A DNA stretch of 6,244 nt from CAYWFP01 sp964457365 (GCA_964457365.1 CAYWFP010000156.1:1-6244); one strand, 5' to 3'; positions 1 to 6,146 are shown, counted from the stretch's first letter. Made by a program: numbers and translations. Notes: generated by a model from the sequence alone, not told the origin.

Positions 1-113
1 CACTTCTTCCGCAGGATCTCGTTCTCGACCTTGAGGAACTGGTTCTCGGCAATCAACTGACGATGCATGTGACGGGAAAGGAGGAGCAGCAGAGCCTGAA
101 AGGCGACCGACAT
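1..113 (-). CDS. DDE transposase/integrase, N-terminal fragment cut by the window edge
   Basis: Thirty-seven codons are visible from an ATG at 113-111, and the frame is still open at the left edge. The peptide begins MSVAFQALLLLLSRH (a hydrophobic start) and continues into a helix containing QLIAENQFLKVENEILRKK at residues 19-37. That leucine/asparagine-spaced 'ENxFLKxENxILRxK' helix resembles the N-terminus of integrase-core (rve-type, IS3/IS481-like) transposases common in planctomycetes and other environmental bacteria. The catalytic domain would lie outside the window. The start is supported by AAGGA (121-125) seven bases upstream and by a promoter candidate at 205-232. Only the N-terminal helix is visible, so the family is inferred from style, and whether the full gene is intact cannot be told here. 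Confidence 0.66.
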   Translation of the reverse strand, partial: MSVAFQALLLLLSRHMHRQLIAENQFLKVENEILRKK

Positions 114-179
114 GGCAGTGTCCTTGCGTGAAAAACGGGCTGAAAAGCTGGGCATTTCGGACGCGACATCCTTTTTCCA

Positions 180-195
180 CCCCGCTAGGGCGGGG
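180..195. repeat. short GC hairpin in the transposase leader
   Basis: CCCCGC (180-185) and GCGGGG (190-195) form a perfect 6-bp stem with the 4-base loop TAGG. If the promoter at 205-232 is used, this hairpin is at the very 5' end of the transposase mRNA, where insertion sequences sometimes carry structures that limit transposase expression from outside promoters. Neither side has a run of T in the right place, so it does not look like an intrinsic terminator. Confidence 0.4.
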
Positions 196-204
196 AAGCC
201 GCGC

Positions 205-232
205 AGTATAGCCTCAGGCCGGATTACGGCAA
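205..232 (-). promoter_or_regulatory. candidate promoter of the transposase gene
   Basis: On the minus strand TTGCCG (232-227) is followed after 16 bases by TATACT (210-205), matching 4/6 and 5/6 of the sigma-70 consensus. Transcription would start near 198, about 85 bases before the transposase ATG. The box match and position fit, but the call rests on sequence alone, and planctomycete promoter consensus is not well defined. Confidence 0.4.
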
Positions 233-312
233 GGGCTCAATCCATCTCACACCACCCGTGGCTGGCAGCCCGTCGGGCGCTCAGCACGGAGGCCGACTCG
301 AAAAGAGGCCTG

Positions 313-336
313 AAACTGACCCCTAAACTGTACCCT
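313..336. repeat. tandem 12-bp direct repeat, possible insertion-sequence end
   Basis: AAACTGACCCCT (313-324) is followed directly by AAACTGTACCCT (325-336), identical at 10 of 12 positions. It lies about 200 bp upstream of the transposase start, roughly where the outer end of that insertion sequence would be expected. Tandem motifs near an IS end can be transposase binding sites. The opposite end is outside the window, so no terminal inverted repeat can be paired and the exact IS boundary is unknown. Confidence 0.4.
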
Positions 337-341
337 AGAAT

Positions 342-369
342 TTGAAAAACATGGTAAACATGGTATATA
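342..369 (+). promoter_or_regulatory. candidate promoter toward the 494-1218 genes
   Basis: TTGAAA (342-347; 5/6 of the -35 consensus) and TATATA (364-369; 4/6 of the -10 consensus) are separated by 16 bases. A transcript would begin near 376, cross the palindrome at 381-400 and the tRNA remnant, then enter the plus-strand genes. The spacer is occupied by the 9-bp repeats, so a repressor or recombinase bound there would block RNA polymerase. The region is AT-rich and such matches can arise by chance. Confidence 0.33.
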
Positions 370-373
370 TGGT
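347..373. repeat. tandem 9-bp iteron-like repeats
   Basis: Two perfect copies of AAACATGGT (347-355, 356-364) are followed by a degenerate third copy, ATATATGGT (365-373). The core ATGGTA therefore occurs at 351, 360 and 369 with an exact 9-bp period. Short regular repeats of this kind are typical protein-binding arrays: replication iterons, recombinase arm sites, or operators. The position, about 85 bp from the tRNA-derived core and overlapping a promoter candidate, allows either an arm-site or an operator role. Confidence 0.6.
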
Positions 374-380
374 AAGGTCG

Positions 381-400
381 AAGCTCTTACGTAAGAGCTT
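381..400. promoter_or_regulatory. perfect 20-bp palindrome, probable binding site
   Basis: AAGCTCTTACGTAAGAGCTT is exactly equal to its own reverse complement. With no unpaired loop it is better suited to binding a dimeric protein than to forming an RNA hairpin. The half-site CGTAAG recurs at 409-414. It lies just after the 9-bp repeats and 55 bp before the tRNA remnant, immediately downstream of the predicted start of a plus-strand transcript. An excisionase/recombinase site or a repressor operator are the likeliest readings. Confidence 0.6.
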
Positions 401-443
401 GTTTTTGTCGTAAGTTACTGAGATCACTCCACTAGCGGAAAAC

Positions 444-471
444 GCCTCCAAAGTCCTCATAACCCGGAGGC
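444..471. other. putative recombination core (att site) at the tRNA anticodon loop
   Basis: GCCTCC (444-449) and GGAGGC (466-471) are perfect 6-bp inverted arms flanking 16 bases that contain most of the anticodon loop. Tyrosine recombinases that integrate into tRNA genes commonly bind inverted core arms and exchange strands in the anticodon or T loop. Here the tRNA homology begins at the loop and the left arm is not tRNA sequence, as expected where element DNA joins the tRNA remnant. By that geometry the element would lie to the left, and the sequence to the right would be what originally followed the tRNA. No integrase gene is in the window. Confidence 0.45.
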
Positions 472-497
472 CGAGGGTTCAAATCCCTCCCCCGTGG
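456..497 (+). tRNA. 3' fragment of an initiator-type tRNA-Met (CAU), 5' half missing
   Basis: The sequence matches a tRNA from the anticodon loop onward: loop CTCATAA (456-462, anticodon CAT at 458-460), 3' anticodon strand CCCGG (463-467), variable bases AGGCC (468-472), a perfect T arm GAGGG / TTCAAAT / CCCTC (473-489), acceptor 3' strand CCCCGTG (490-496) and discriminator G497. The order and the CTCATAACCCGgAGG block resemble bacterial initiator tRNA-Met. The bases before the loop (AAGTC, 451-455) do not pair with CCCGG, and no D arm or acceptor 5' strand lies upstream, so the gene cannot make a functional tRNA. No encoded CCA follows (CCG at 498-500). The best reading is a tRNA 3' end duplicated by site-specific integration. 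Confidence 0.72.
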
Positions 498-958
498 CCG
501 CACAGATTTACATCGACCTGTGTTTCCACGTCGAAGACCGGCTGGACGACCGGCGGTGGTTGCTGGAGCACGTGCTGCGGGCTGCCGGTGAGCGGGTCGG
601 GTATCTGGAGATGATGGCCAAGCTCGCGGCGCTGGAACTGGGAGCGGAGGAGGCGATGGGGTTGATCAACCCGGCCGTGCCGATGACCAGGGCTACTCGG
701 GCGGTCCTGTCGCGGTTCAAGCGTGCGCGAGAGACCGCCATGCTGCTGTCGACGGTGGTGCCGACGCTGGACGTGCATGACGTCGCCATGGCCCTGACCA
801 TGTGCCTGCCGGATACTGTCCCAGCGAACCTGCCCAAGGCGGTGATGGAGATCCTTCCGGAGGCTGACTGGACGGCGCTTCTCCAAGGCCAGATCTTCTC
901 CGGTGCCGGAGAAGAAACGGTCGAGCCAACGCAAGGAGAACGCCCGTGCCCTGCCTGA
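494..958 (+). CDS. uncharacterised 154-residue protein, possibly truncated at its 5' end
   Basis: I do not recognise this protein. It is open for 155 codons with strong G/C preference at third positions, which supports real coding, and the overlapping minus-strand frames give only arginine/serine-rich sequence. It appears soluble and mostly helical, with acidic/leucine-rich stretches at residues 12-50, a basic patch near SRFKRARE (73-80), and no signal peptide, transmembrane segment or catalytic motif that I can name. The GTG at 494-496 lies inside the tRNA acceptor remnant and has no Shine-Dalgarno. The frame is open back to 422 without another usual start. Either translation starts poorly here, or the original 5' end was lost when the tRNA-derived sequence was joined. 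It overlaps the next gene by 13 nt, which suggests translational coupling. Confidence 0.6.
   Translation: MAAQIYIDLCFHVEDRLDDRRWLLEHVLRAAGERVGYLEMMAKLAALELGAEEAMGLINPAVPMTRATRAVLSRFKRARETAMLLSTVVPTLDVHDVAMALTMCLPDTVPANLPKAVMEILPEADWTALLQGQIFSGAGEETVEPTQGERPCPA
933..938 (+). promoter_or_regulatory. ribosome binding site fixing the GTG start at 946
   Basis: AAGGAG lies seven bases before the GTG at 946-948, inside the end of the preceding gene. It makes the GTG start convincing even though the two reading frames overlap. Confidence 0.65.
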
Positions 959-1218
959 ACCCCAGCCGCCCGCACATCGGCCTGCCGCCGACCTGCCGGG
1001 CCCTTGATCCGGCCGAGGTCGACCCTGCCTGCCGCGAGATGCTGTGGGCCGAGTGGGAGATGGACCGCTGGATCAAGAAGATGGTTCAGCGGCGTAGCCG
1101 TCGGCACCGTGATTCGACCCGGCGGGAACTCATCGACTACAAGCGCCAGCAGTTGCGGATGCTGTCAGAGGTGCTGGACGAGACGCCGGCGGAGGAGGTG
1201 CGGTGGTACGTGGGGTGA
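946..1218 (+). CDS. uncharacterised basic 90-residue protein
   Basis: I do not recognise this gene. It starts at GTG 946 with AAGGAG seven bases upstream and overlaps the end of the previous gene by 13 nt in another frame, so the two were probably co-translated. Residues 1-25 are proline/cysteine-containing and not helical. Residues 27-80 look like one or two helices with tryptophans (WAEWEMDRWIKK, 34-45) followed by a dense basic run around 44-61 (KKMVQRRSRRHRDSTRRE), which could contact nucleic acid or an acidic partner. That idea is inference from charge only. There is no signal peptide or membrane segment. The stop codon is only five bases from the stop of the convergent gene on the other strand. 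An accessory or mobile-element origin is plausible from the neighbouring att-like site. Confidence 0.6.
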   Translation: MPCLNPSRPHIGLPPTCRALDPAEVDPACREMLWAEWEMDRWIKKMVQRRSRRHRDSTRRELIDYKRQQLRMLSEVLDETPAEEVRWYVG

Positions 1219-1223
1219 TTTGT

Positions 1224-3785
1224 CTATTCGCCCTCGCCGTCTCTGATCTTGTTCAAGTAGTACCCCTTTTCCTTGCAGCGCCAGACGCCCGGGCGAACAT
1301 ATGAAAAATGCCTGACGGCGTTATCAGTGCGGAAAATCCTTCCCTCCTCCACCCAGGTCCACCGCGACGTCTCTCCTCCGAGATCGAGATAGACGACGGT
1401 GCCGTCGTCGCGGAATTCCCAGATTTTGTCTGTCTGGTTCAGCCGGTAACGCCCCGAAAGTGATGGCTTCTCCGCCGATGGCTTGACTCGGTCTAATTGC
1501 AGCTCGAACTTGTTAATATACCAGTCGACGAACTCGTCGCCGGAGATACAAACGCAGGTCGGGTCGAATCGGCCTCGCCAGGATACGCGGGTTTTACCGT
1601 CGAGCGTGGCGGTGATGCCGGTGTCGGCGTCCACGTCGATGACCAGCGTGGAAAAGCCGTTGTTGCGCTTCTCCGGCATGGGCACGGTAACCATGCCCGG
1701 GCCGCCGCGCGCGCGCAGGTTGCCGGCGCTGAATCCGGCGTACCACTTATAAGACAGCGCGACGCCGTAGCCGTCGATGATGTTGGGCTTTTCCGTAAAC
1801 ACGACCTGAATGGCACCGTTGTCCGACATGCGAAAAATCTTGGTGATGCGAAAGCGGCGCAGGCCTTGCGGCAGCGGCCACGCCCAGCCGAAATCGGGGC
1901 CGGCTCCGCCGGTCGGCATGATGCGATAGATCCTGCCCCGCGTCATCCATTTCCCTCTTCCCGGAACCAGATCTTTCCAGTGTCCCTCCCTATGTTCCTG
2001 AAGAAGGTCGACTATGCCCATCACCATCGGATTTTCGTGTTTCGCCTCGGGCACGTCCGATTCTGCCGGTCTGGCTAATAACGCTATTTCTTCTGGCGAG
2101 AGTGCGCGGTCGAAGACGCAGATTTCATCGATGTCACCGAGGTATTTAGATGCCTTGCCATAATCAAGTGGACGCCCGATAAACATCTTGTTGTCAGTTA
2201 TCTGGATCGGCATTCGTTTGTGAGCAAGCATGCGTCCGTCAAAATAGCCTCTAGCGTCGGTGCCATCAAAGGTGAGTGCAAAATGATGCCATTTTCCGTC
2301 GGTCGGATTAGCCGGCTGAAGTGAAAGACTATTATCCTCGCACTTGAAAGTAACTGCGCCTGGCTGAATTTGCAAAGTCAGGTCATCGCGTTTGCGGTCA
2401 CTGCCACAGGCCAGTACAGTCACAGGATTGTTGCTGTCGACAGTTGCTTGTGGCGAACATCGCACCCAGAGCGCTATGGTTCGAGGTGTAGTGCCCACTG
2501 GAGTCTTGTAATCAGAGATCCTGATGCTTATATTTTCGTCTATCGTAACAGCGTTGTTTCCGCCGCGCTTGGTCGACTGTAGCGCTCCACCAGAGAAAAC
2601 AGCGATCCTGCTTCCTATTCCCCTTCGAAGGCGATATAAAAAACGCCCATTGTATCCATCAGGTCCCAAATGTATGTCATCTTGATTGAACGGGACAAAA
2701 AACACCACCCCTGGGATATTTCCGATATTGATGGCGTTGTCCGCAGTTGCAGAAGCGCTCCTTGTCGTCCTGTCCGCAGCCTTAGATGATCGTACAGACT
2801 GAAAGGCCTTCTTCGCTCGATGCATCTCTTTGATTGATTTCGACGCCTCGGCGATCTGCTTTTCAATTTTGATTTTCACAAGCCCGCCGAGTTTCGGCAG
2901 CGCCTTATAGTACTGCCGCTTGGCGCGGGACATGAGCGCCGACTTGGCAAGTTCGTCCTTCTCCTTTTCAGCCAGCGCGAACCACGCATCTCCGAGCACG
3001 ACCTGCGATTCTGTCTCGGCGGGCTCATTCAACTCGGTCTTGGCGGCGGCGGCCAGCGCTTCGTCGTCGCTCTTGGACAAGTAGGTCAAGCCATTATCCC
3101 ATTCGTTTTTCATAAAACACAGATACCGCCCGACTGCTTCGTTGGATTGTGGATCATCGGGATTATCCTTCAACGTTCTCCTTGCCTTGGAAACCGCTGC
3201 ATATGCGTTTTCCGCTTCACGCCCCCTGACTGCCAGCGCTTTCGCCCCTTCCATCAACTTTGCGTTGTTGGCCTTGCTGGCGATGTCGAACGCCTCGCGG
3301 CCCGCCTGCTTGGCTATATCGAATTCCTCGTTGTCGATGGATCTTGAGCACAAGTCCAGATAGCTCTGGGCAGCAAGGGTGCATTCAGCCGGGGTATTCG
3401 CTTCCTTGGCAGCGAGTCCCAGAACGCGCAACTCGATCATACCGGTCTTGGCTTGGTATAATGAGCCGAGTTTTTTAACTGCTGCCAGTGCGGTTTTCTG
3501 GTCTCCCGCTTCGGCTGCCGTTTCGGCCGCCCGCAACAAGAGCACATAACGCATGGCTGCGTCGTTAGCCGGATCGTCCGCCTGGTGCAGCATCGTACCG
3601 GCAAGTTTTCGTTGCACCGCCGCGTCGCGGCTTTCCATCTCCTTGCCGAACACCTCTTTCAGTAACTCCAACGCCTCTTTCTGCTGCGCCTCGGCAGGCA
3701 CGGGCAAGCGCTCGGCAGCGAAAGAGATGCTTTGGCAGAGAAGAAACAGCACGGGCATGGAGTGCAAATATCGAATCTGGCGCAT
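1224..3785 (-). CDS. secreted LamG-domain protein with planctomycete-type helical N-domain (853 aa)
   Basis: The ATG at 3785 has AAGGAAGGA (complement of 3791-3799) five bases upstream. Residues 1-23 form a signal peptide with likely cleavage after S-F-A. Residues about 25-320 are a charged helical, TPR-like domain ending in signature GRYLCFMKNEWDNGL (219-233) and GDAWFALAEKEKDE (265-278). I recall this type from planctomycete surface proteins. Residues about 355-570 form a LamG/concanavalin-A-like domain (KWHHFALTFDGTDARGYFDGR at 498-518; GDIDEICVFDRALSPEEI at 550-567). Residues about 600-762 are a second beta-rich domain, possibly of the DUF1080-like jelly-roll type. Residues about 775-853 are a small beta-rich domain (WEF, DGTV, WTW, VWRCKEKGYYL) absent from the paralogue. 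No catalytic signature is visible, so glycan or protein binding outside the cytoplasm is likelier than catalysis. It lies 51 nt downstream of its paralogue, with no terminator between. Confidence 0.88.
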   Translation of the reverse strand: MRQIRYLHSMPVLFLLCQSISFAAERLPVPAEAQQKEALELLKEVFGKEMESRDAAVQRKLAGTMLHQADDPANDAAMRYVLLLRAAETAAEAGDQKTALAAVKKLGSLYQAKTGMIELRVLGLAAKEANTPAECTLAAQSYLDLCSRSIDNEEFDIAKQAGREAFDIASKANNAKLMEGAKALAVRGREAENAYAAVSKARRTLKDNPDDPQSNEAVGRYLCFMKNEWDNGLTYLSKSDDEALAAAAKTELNEPAETESQVVLGDAWFALAEKEKDELAKSALMSRAKRQYYKALPKLGGLVKIKIEKQIAEASKSIKEMHRAKKAFQSVRSSKAADRTTRSASATADNAINIGNIPGVVFFVPFNQDDIHLGPDGYNGRFLYRLRRGIGSRIAVFSGGALQSTKRGGNNAVTIDENISIRISDYKTPVGTTPRTIALWVRCSPQATVDSNNPVTVLACGSDRKRDDLTLQIQPGAVTFKCEDNSLSLQPANPTDGKWHHFALTFDGTDARGYFDGRMLAHKRMPIQITDNKMFIGRPLDYGKASKYLGDIDEICVFDRALSPEEIALLARPAESDVPEAKHENPMVMGIVDLLQEHREGHWKDLVPGRGKWMTRGRIYRIMPTGGAGPDFGWAWPLPQGLRRFRITKIFRMSDNGAIQVVFTEKPNIIDGYGVALSYKWYAGFSAGNLRARGGPGMVTVPMPEKRNNGFSTLVIDVDADTGITATLDGKTRVSWRGRFDPTCVCISGDEFVDWYINKFELQLDRVKPSAEKPSLSGRYRLNQTDKIWEFRDDGTVVYLDLGGETSRWTWVEEGRIFRTDNAVRHFSYVRPGVWRCKEKGYYLNKIRDGEGE
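2910..3050 (-). repeat. 141-bp exact repeat, copy in the 853-aa gene
   Basis: This stretch is identical base for base to 5274-5414 (constant offset 2364) and encodes residues 246-292 in both alignment positions. Flanking sequence on both sides differs at many positions, including silent ones. It is best explained by recent recombination between the paralogues. Confidence 0.92.
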
Positions 3786-3836
3786 GACAGTCCTTCCTTT
3801 CCTTCCCGTTCAAAGCCGATCCAGTGCCGGGGCGCA

Positions 3837-6140
3837 CTACTCCGCCGGTTCGAAGAGCAGGTCGTTGACATACCAGTCGGTGAACTCGTCGCCAAGGAGC
3901 CGGACGCAAGTGGGATTGAACTGCCCTTGCCAAGAAACGGTTTTGTCCTCGTCCAGTGTGGCAGTGATGCCGGCGTTGGCGTCAACCTCGATGACCAGCG
4001 TGTGTCTCCCCTTATCCAGATCGTCGGGCAGCGGGAGCTTGCGCACGTTCGAGCGATACAGCCGGCCGAGATCGCCTGCCGTAAATCCGGTGTACTGCTT
4101 GCCACGATTATAATTATCGCAGAGCGAGACGCCGTTACCGTAGAAGACCGACGTCGATTCGGTGAACACGATCTGCACCGCCCCGCGCTGCAGCATGCGA
4201 AACCGCATCCTCACCCGGAATCGGCGAACCCCTTCTGGAAGCGGCCAAGACCAACCGAAATCCAGTCCGCCTCCGGCAGCCCCCACCATGCGATATTCGC
4301 CCCGTCCGCGTTGCCAGTCCCCGTTGTCAGGAACAAGATTAGTCCAATGGTTTTTCCGGTACTCGCGCAGCAGGTCGACCGCCTTGCCATAGCTGACTTC
4401 CGGCGCTGGTTCTTCCGCCTGCTCGTTTGCTGGCGTCGCTTCTGGTTGTGTCGCGCTGGCCGTTACCGTGCCGCCGGTTTGGCTGGCAAGAGTCGCGATT
4501 TCTTCAGCCGACAGCGCACGGTCGAAGACGCAGACCTCGTCGACATCACCGATGAACTTTGCGGCTCTGGTGGATCCGCTGAGGTGACGACCGATCATGA
4601 TCATGTTGCCTTGCACCTGGGCCGTAATTTGGCCGCGATTGCATAAGCGTCCGTCAAAGTAGGCTCTTGCCTCGGCCCCGTCGTAGGTGAAGGCGAGATG
4701 GTGCCACTGGCCGTCGGTCGGCTTAACCGCACCGTATGAGAGTCCGGTGCCACCACAGGAGAATCGAGTAAAGTTCGGATGAAGACTGATCGTCCAATCT
4801 TCATTACCTTGACTCTTGCCGCATGATAAAACTGGAGCGTATGCGGCTCGGTTGACGTTAACCGGTGGACGGTATCGCATCCATATTGCCGTAGTTCGCG
4901 GCGCGGCCCCTTCGGGCATCCGCCAGCCTCCGGTAAAAACAAATGTTGTTGCGTCGATCGTAACAGCGTCGTCGCGGCCGCGCTTGGTCAACTGGAGCGT
5001 GCCGCCGGAGACCGCCATGGTCATTTCCCGCCCGTGATTTCGATATTTCAGCCGCCGCCCTTCAATATCGCTCCGATTGAACGGTACGTACAACACAAGC
5101 CCCGGTATCTTCTCTATGCTGTTGGCTTGCGTTGAAGCGGCACCGTCACTCCCGGTCGGACCGGGCGTTGTCGCCACAACCTGATGAACCGGCTTGATCG
5201 ACTTCGACGCCTCGGTGATCTGTTTCTGGATCTTGATTTTCATAATCCCACCGAGTTCCTGCAGCGCTTTCTCGTACTGCCGCTTGGCGCGGGACATGAG
5301 CGCCGACTTGGCAAGTTCGTCCTTCTCCTTTTCAGCCAGCGCGAACCACGCATCTCCGAGCACGACCTGCGATTCTGTCTCGGCGGGCTCATTCAACTCG
5401 GTCTTGGCGGCGGCCGCTAAATCCTTGTCCTCGGCTTTGGCCAGTAGCGGCAGTCCTTCGTCCCACTCGTTCTTGTTAAAACAGAGGTGACGGCCCACGA
5501 TCCCGTTTGCAGCTGGATCTTCAGGGGCCGCCTTGAGCTTCTCCTTGGCCTCAGCCACATCCCTGTACGCTTTCTCGGCATCGGAGACACGCTCTCTCAT
5601 TTCCTTCGCCGCCTGCGTTAGCTTAACGTCCTTGGCTTTGCGGGCTGCGGTATAGGCTTCGCGTGCGGCCTCGTCAGCGATATCGTACTCGTCGTTATCC
5701 ACGGACTTTTTCGCCAACTGCAGGTATGCCTTGGCGACAGGCGCGTACTCCTCGGGCGTCTTGGCCTCCCGGGCAGTAGTCTCCAATACCTTCAGTTCGA
5801 TCTGGCCGGTCTTGGCCTTGTACATCTGTCCGAGCTTGTCGACCGCCTTGAGCGCCGTCGACGCGTCGCCGTTCTCGGCAGCCAGCTTCGCCGCGTGCAT
5901 CAAAAGAACGTATCGGGTCGCCGCGTCGTTGGCCGGATCGTCCGCTTGGCGTAGCATCGTACCGGCAAGCTTGAGCTGCACTGTTGCGTCACGGCTCTCC
6001 ATCTCTTTGCCAAACACTTCCTTCAGCAACTCCAACGCATCTTTCTGCTGCTCATCGTCTGGTACCGGCAAGCGATCGGCGGTGTATGCGGCACTGTAGA
6101 GCGACAGCATCATCGCGAACACGATATAGAGCGTTTTCAT
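3837..6140 (-). CDS. secreted LamG-domain protein, upstream paralogue (767 aa)
   Basis: I choose the ATG at 6140, giving MKTLYIVFAMMLSLYSAA as a typical signal peptide (likely cleavage after S-A-A, residue 18), because AAGGAGG lies six bases upstream. The ATG at 6143 is only three bases from it, and a GTG at 6185 would add 15 residues that spoil the signal peptide. Domains follow the same order as in the neighbour: helical TPR-like region about 22-315 (GRHLCFNKNEWDEGL at 216-230), LamG-like about 345-552 (QWHHLAFTYDGAEARAYFDGR, 478-498; GDVDEVCVFDRALSAEEI, 531-548), a low-complexity T/A/E/P linker about 553-584, then a beta-rich domain about 595-762 containing DFGWSWPLPEGVRRFR (627-642). It ends there, without the extra C-terminal domain of the downstream gene. 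In the first 37 mature residues, 30 match the paralogue by hand count. Function is unknown; an extracytoplasmic binding or scaffold role is inferred. Confidence 0.88.
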   Translation of the reverse strand: MKTLYIVFAMMLSLYSAAYTADRLPVPDDEQQKDALELLKEVFGKEMESRDATVQLKLAGTMLRQADDPANDAATRYVLLMHAAKLAAENGDASTALKAVDKLGQMYKAKTGQIELKVLETTAREAKTPEEYAPVAKAYLQLAKKSVDNDEYDIADEAAREAYTAARKAKDVKLTQAAKEMRERVSDAEKAYRDVAEAKEKLKAAPEDPAANGIVGRHLCFNKNEWDEGLPLLAKAEDKDLAAAAKTELNEPAETESQVVLGDAWFALAEKEKDELAKSALMSRAKRQYEKALQELGGIMKIKIQKQITEASKSIKPVHQVVATTPGPTGSDGAASTQANSIEKIPGLVLYVPFNRSDIEGRRLKYRNHGREMTMAVSGGTLQLTKRGRDDAVTIDATTFVFTGGWRMPEGAAPRTTAIWMRYRPPVNVNRAAYAPVLSCGKSQGNEDWTISLHPNFTRFSCGGTGLSYGAVKPTDGQWHHLAFTYDGAEARAYFDGRLCNRGQITAQVQGNMIMIGRHLSGSTRAAKFIGDVDEVCVFDRALSAEEIATLASQTGGTVTASATQPEATPANEQAEEPAPEVSYGKAVDLLREYRKNHWTNLVPDNGDWQRGRGEYRMVGAAGGGLDFGWSWPLPEGVRRFRVRMRFRMLQRGAVQIVFTESTSVFYGNGVSLCDNYNRGKQYTGFTAGDLGRLYRSNVRKLPLPDDLDKGRHTLVIEVDANAGITATLDEDKTVSWQGQFNPTCVRLLGDEFTDWYVNDLLFEPAE
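5274..5414 (-). repeat. 141-bp exact repeat, copy in the 767-aa gene
   Basis: This is the partner of 2910-3050, encoding residues 243-289 of the upstream paralogue. The direction of transfer cannot be decided from the two copies alone. Confidence 0.92.
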
Positions 6141-6146
6141 CATGAA

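Noticed and set aside
180..195. Intrinsic terminator at the CCCCGC/GCGGGG hairpin
   Set aside because: The T-run at 172-176 lies before the stem on the plus strand and becomes A on the minus strand, so neither direction has a hairpin followed by U residues.
112..345. Plus-strand open frame of 77 codons in the gene-free stretch
   Set aside because: It lies over the transposase promoter, leader hairpin and repeats, its start overlaps the transposase start on the other strand, no Shine-Dalgarno precedes it, and its product is an arginine/serine-rich sequence typical of chance frames.
421..500. A complete tRNA-Met gene, or one split by a group I intron
   Set aside because: No D arm or acceptor 5' strand (expected near CACGGGG) is present upstream, AAGTC does not pair with CCCGG, and nothing resembling the 5' half is found in 1-455.
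508..1107. Minus-strand open frame of 199 codons opposite the two plus-strand genes
   Set aside because: Its product is low-complexity and rich in R, S, A and P, as expected of antisense to GC-rich coding sequence, whereas the plus frames have good codon-position bias and, for the second gene, an RBS.
3732..4646. Plus-strand open frame of 304 codons
   Set aside because: It is antisense to the end of the LamG paralogue, whose domains, signal peptide and RBS are clear. The plus-strand product has no recognisable domain.
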